NCBI GenBank assembly: GCA_020073615.1
Contig: JAIQEX010000073.1
Location: 1 to 34,606 of the forward strand
DNA length: 34,606 bases
From: Terriglobia bacterium
GTDB lineage: Bacteria > Acidobacteriota > Terriglobia > Bryobacterales > Bryobacteraceae
Reading direction: 5' to 3'
Position numbers and translations under genes: made by a program. The notes under the pieces are model-generated. The model was not told the DNA's origin, made no database searches, and saw only the letters and a list, made by a program, of their open reading frames with translations. Positions within the stretch are counted from its first letter, which is position 1; every line of letters starts with the position of its first letter. This document shows, piece by piece, positions 32,118 through 34,606 of this stretch.

Positions 32118-33611
32118 CTACCCGCCTCCGGCGGGTGATGCGGCGATCCGGCACACGGCCAAATCGCGGTTTTCATAAACGCATCGCAGGCCGGCGGGGC
32201 CGGGGCGCCGGGTGAGAATCCAGGTGACTGGAAAGTGCCGCGCCAGATTTTCGAAATCTTCGCGCCGAAAACGATCCCAGCCGGTTTGCGCCTGCACCTG
32301 GCTCTTCCAGTGCCCGGCGAGCTGCGGGAACAGCGACACCGCGCCGCTATCCTTGACGTTGTCGGCCAGCACGCTCCGCTCGGCGATGGCGCGAAAGCCA
32401 TGGGCGTCTTCGCCGGGAAGCTGCATATAGTTGGGGTCGAGCGCAAAGACGGCGTCCCTGGGCGTGTGATCGCGGATCCAAACGAAGGCGGATATCCAGC
32501 TGTTCGGTCCGACGTATCCGGGCCACTCTACGTGCGGGCTGGCCGGATAGGTAGTCTGCTGGAGCAGCCACATGGCCACGGCCAGCGGGGCGAAGAGCGC
32601 GAGCCAGCGCCAGAACGTCTTCGCCAGCAGGTACTCTCCAAGGAGGCCGCCCAGCAGCACGAAGAAGACGACATACACCAGGTGAAAGGCCCGCATGGGC
32701 TGCAGGCGGGTGTAGTTCTCCAGGCGGGCGGAAATGTTCAGCAGCACGCCCGCCGCGGTAAACAGGAGACCGAATGGGAGCAGGGTGCGCGACAAGGTCC
32801 GGAAAACCGGCGTCGTGCCCCGGCGGGCGGCCGACGACCACCACCACAGCAAGGCCAGGGGAGCGAAGACTCCAACCCACTCGTACCAGGCCCACTGGAA
32901 AACGAAAAAGTAGGTGCGCGAGTACAGGGCTTCGCGGGCGGCGCCGCGCGCCGGCTGAAACTCGAACAGGAAGGGGAGCGGCAGCAGGACGCCGCATGCC
33001 GGCGCAGGAGCCGCGGAAATCGGCGAACGGCGGCGGCCGGCGCAGGCCAGGCACGTCAGGAACACCGCTCCGTAAGCGCTCATCTGCGGGTGGATGAGTG
33101 CCGTGCCGAGCAGCCATGCCACGGCGCTCTTGGGTTTGCCCGAGACATAACAGGCGATGGCGAAGAGGGTGGCTGGAGTGGAAAGCGACCGGGCCGTCAG
33201 GTACGGATCCATGATGGCGAGCGCGGTGCCGGCCACGGGCACGCTGAGCAGAGCCGCCAACAGGGCAACGCCGCCCCAGCGCGCGCCATCGCCGTGGAAG
33301 CAGGCGCAGACCAGCCGCCAGGCCGCCAGCAGAAGCAGAAAAATGCCAGCCACGTGCCACGCGAAGATCGCGAAGTTGACGGGCAGGCGCGTCAGCCGCG
33401 CGCTACCGCCCACCAGGTCGGGGAAAAAGGACAGGTGGGCGTGGGACATGAAGAACTCCGCGCCAAAAGGATAGAGCGCGGGATCCGCGGCCTTTTTGAT
33501 AGCGGGCACGTAGATGGCAGCGTCGTCCGCGCCGAGGTGATAGCCGTGCACGAGCACGGCGAGGAGCGCCATCAGGAACAGCCGGAGAAGCGGGGCCCGC
33601 CGGGGGCTCAT
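32118..33611 (-). CDS. Polytopic membrane protein of unknown function
   Basis: A 497-aa protein with about ten hydrophobic helices. It opens MSPRRAPLLRLFLMALLAVL. A periplasmic loop carries YHLGADDAAIYVPAIKKAAD, then LYPFGAEFFMSHAHLSFFPD. A soluble C-terminal part of about 130 residues (WIRDHTPRDAVFALDPNY, then DNVKDSGAVSLFPQLAGHW) follows. The layout of acidic residues in the first loop plus a soluble C-terminus resembles GT-C glycosyltransferase-like proteins, but no defining motif is certain. ATG 33611 is chosen because it is followed directly by the first helix. No close operon partner is present. Confidence 0.78.
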   Translation of the reverse strand: MSPRRAPLLRLFLMALLAVLVHGYHLGADDAAIYVPAIKKAADPALYPFGAEFFMSHAHLSFFPDLVGGSARLTRLPVNFAIFAWHVAGIFLLLLAAWRLVCACFHGDGARWGGVALLAALLSVPVAGTALAIMDPYLTARSLSTPATLFAIACYVSGKPKSAVAWLLGTALIHPQMSAYGAVFLTCLACAGRRRSPISAAPAPACGVLLPLPFLFEFQPARGAAREALYSRTYFFVFQWAWYEWVGVFAPLALLWWWSSAARRGTTPVFRTLSRTLLPFGLLFTAAGVLLNISARLENYTRLQPMRAFHLVYVVFFVLLGGLLGEYLLAKTFWRWLALFAPLAVAMWLLQQTTYPASPHVEWPGYVGPNSWISAFVWIRDHTPRDAVFALDPNYMQLPGEDAHGFRAIAERSVLADNVKDSGAVSLFPQLAGHWKSQVQAQTGWDRFRREDFENLARHFPVTWILTRRPGPAGLRCVYENRDLAVCRIAASPAGGG

Positions 33612-33756
33612 AGGCGCGCCGCATACCGCTCGCTTACGCGCGCGGCCGCGGAGAACAGTATCGCCGCCCTCGCCGTGAGGCACCTGTTTCGCGCGCCAGC
33701 CATCCTATCCGGTGACGCGAGGCGCGGAACTTAGGTTCCCTGGTAACGCCGCCGGG

Positions 33757-34269
33757 TTATCGTTCCGCGTGAATCTCGCCGGCGCCCTTGGGGCCCACCG
33801 AGACTACCAGCCGCAGTTGTGGGCTGCCATTCGTGGGCACGGTCCATGTGGCGAATCGCTCCTTGCCGCCGAAGTAATACATCCAGTAGAAATGGTACGT
33901 CCGGCCCCGCTTGAGGACCGTGTAGAAGCTTGCCGGCCCTTCTCCGGTCTGCGCGAGGAAAGGGGCGCGTGGGACGCTGTCCTCGCCTGGATTGGCGCAT
34001 ACGATCCGTAAGTCGGGCAGGCGGCCCTTGGGGAACGGATTACCCCTCGGGAAAGTAACGATCCCGACGGCCTCCGCGTAACCCGCCGGCCAGGGGTTGC
34101 GCCCGCCCGGCCCTCCCAGCGACTTCAGCAGCGCGATGTTGGCTGCCGACTGCCGCATGGAATCGAACCACCGCGAGCTTCCGACGTATCCACCGTACAC
34201 GCCATTGGAACCGGAGCTCTGGGCGAATAGGGGGTAAACCGCCAGTAGGATCCACAGCTTCTGTTTCAT
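33757..34269 (-). CDS. Small secreted protein of unknown function
   Basis: A 170-aa protein with a signal peptide (MKQKLWILLAVYPLFAQSSG). The mature part contains GYVGSSRWFDSMRQSAANIA, NPFPKGRLPDLRIVCANPGE and a beta-rich end with YHFYWMYYFGGKERFATW. No family is recognised. The ATG at 34269 is followed by the signal peptide directly, while the longer frame to 34302 adds residues unlike a leader. The next gene on the minus strand, the membrane protein gene, begins 145 nt further on (33611). Confidence 0.7.
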   Translation of the reverse strand: MKQKLWILLAVYPLFAQSSGSNGVYGGYVGSSRWFDSMRQSAANIALLKSLGGPGGRNPWPAGYAEAVGIVTFPRGNPFPKGRLPDLRIVCANPGEDSVPRAPFLAQTGEGPASFYTVLKRGRTYHFYWMYYFGGKERFATWTVPTNGSPQLRLVVSVGPKGAGEIHAER

Positions 34270-34606
34270 GCCTGTTTCCTCATATCGGCGGAATCCAAAC
34301 AAACTTCGGGATGGACCGGCAGAAAAAAATCGGGCTCTGAGCGGGAATCCGACGGGTGGGCCATTTCAGGCGGCATTTCTTGACCGTGTGAACAGCGATG
34401 AATTCGATGTTGGCCACGGCCAGGCGCTTTGCCTTCAGGAGCGCGAGTCTGTAAATACTAGCCAAAAATATTTGCAATTTTGACTGCCCGAACCATACGC
34501 ATCCCAGGGCAAGTCGCGACATTTCGTTGCTGTAGCCCAAAGGGAACGAAACCTGCGGTTTCTTTCCCTTTGGAATCCCTTTCTTCCCTTGGCCGCCTCT
34601 CTCTCC
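34270..34606. other. Gene-free end of window
   Basis: These 337 bases hold the upstream region of the small secreted protein gene, an AT-rich patch (about 34450-34483) that may contain its promoter, and a perfect two-part hairpin (34537-34573). Short open frames on both strands lack ribosome sites and family resemblance. A gene beyond the window edge could begin or end here. Confidence 0.6.
34537..34573. repeat. Two-part perfect hairpin near the window end
   Basis: CCAAAGGGAA (34537-34546) pairs with TTCCCTTTGG (34564-34573), and the inner GAAACC (34548-34553) with GGTTTC (34557-34562), around a TGC loop with a single C/T mismatch. Pyrimidine-rich sequence (AATCCCTTTCTTCCC) follows. It could terminate a transcript or be a REP-like element. 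Confidence 0.6.

Noticed and set aside
34268-34540. Short frames on both strands near the window end (34268-34483 and 34280-34540)
   Set aside because: They lack ribosome sites and family resemblance, and the plus-strand one begins inside the start of the secreted protein gene.

Overview
The window is GC-rich, gene-dense bacterial chromosome. Several features point to the Acidobacteriota, probably a Solibacter/Bryobacter-like lineage: a VWFA protein of the type described mainly from acidobacteria (25277-26275), a eukaryotic-like Ser/Thr kinase, many short tandem and palindromic repeats, and a TPR protein with a carboxypeptidase-regulatory-like domain. The lineage is an inference; no rRNA gene is present to test it.

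Region 1 (1-9142, + strand) is the distal spc operon plus the alpha operon in classical order: rpsH, rplF, rplR, rpsE, rpmD, rplO, secY, adk, map, infA, rpmJ, rpsM, rpsK, rpsD, rpoA, rplQ. It ends in a probable hairpin terminator. Many junctions are ATGA or TAATG overlaps. Four junctions instead carry arms of 7-nt tandem repeats arranged as inverted repeats, lying between the upstream stop codon and the downstream Shine-Dalgarno. One pair flanks infA and encodes part of its reading frame.

Region 2 (9152-11483) holds a small gene coupled to an AbiEii-like nucleotidyltransferase, convergent with an ALDH7-type aldehyde dehydrogenase. Region 3 (11484-14754) is a two-component module (60-aa membrane protein, PAS-containing histidine kinase, NarL-type regulator) lying between two gene-free stretches full of GCCGAGGC-type palindromes. 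Region 4 is a secreted lytic transglycosylase (14755-16287) whose 3' end overlaps the convergent kinase gene.

Region 5 (16218-22154, - strand) is the most interesting part. In transcription order it encodes an exported protein, a membrane-anchored trypsin-like protease with a C-terminal FHA domain, a zinc-ribbon/FHA protein, a PP2C phosphatase, and a zinc-ribbon Ser/Thr kinase with a transmembrane segment and Sel1-like repeats predicted outside the membrane. Together these supply writer, eraser and two readers of phosphothreonine plus a periplasmic protease, so the cluster looks like a transmembrane phospho-signalling circuit. No type VI secretion genes lie nearby. feoB and feoA lie directly upstream on the same strand (22235-24417).

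Region 6 (24536-34269) is mixed: a RimI-like acetyltransferase, a tiny coiled-coil gene, the VWFA protein, a YHS-domain membrane protein after a TPR lipoprotein-like or secreted protein, an unrecognised cytoplasmic protein, xerD, a CCA-adding/poly(A) polymerase-type nucleotidyltransferase, a class V aminotransferase with a twin-arginine leader, a polytopic membrane protein and a small secreted protein. The last ~340 bases contain no convincing gene, only an AT-rich patch and a perfect hairpin. I saw no tRNA, rRNA, CRISPR array or intact insertion sequence.
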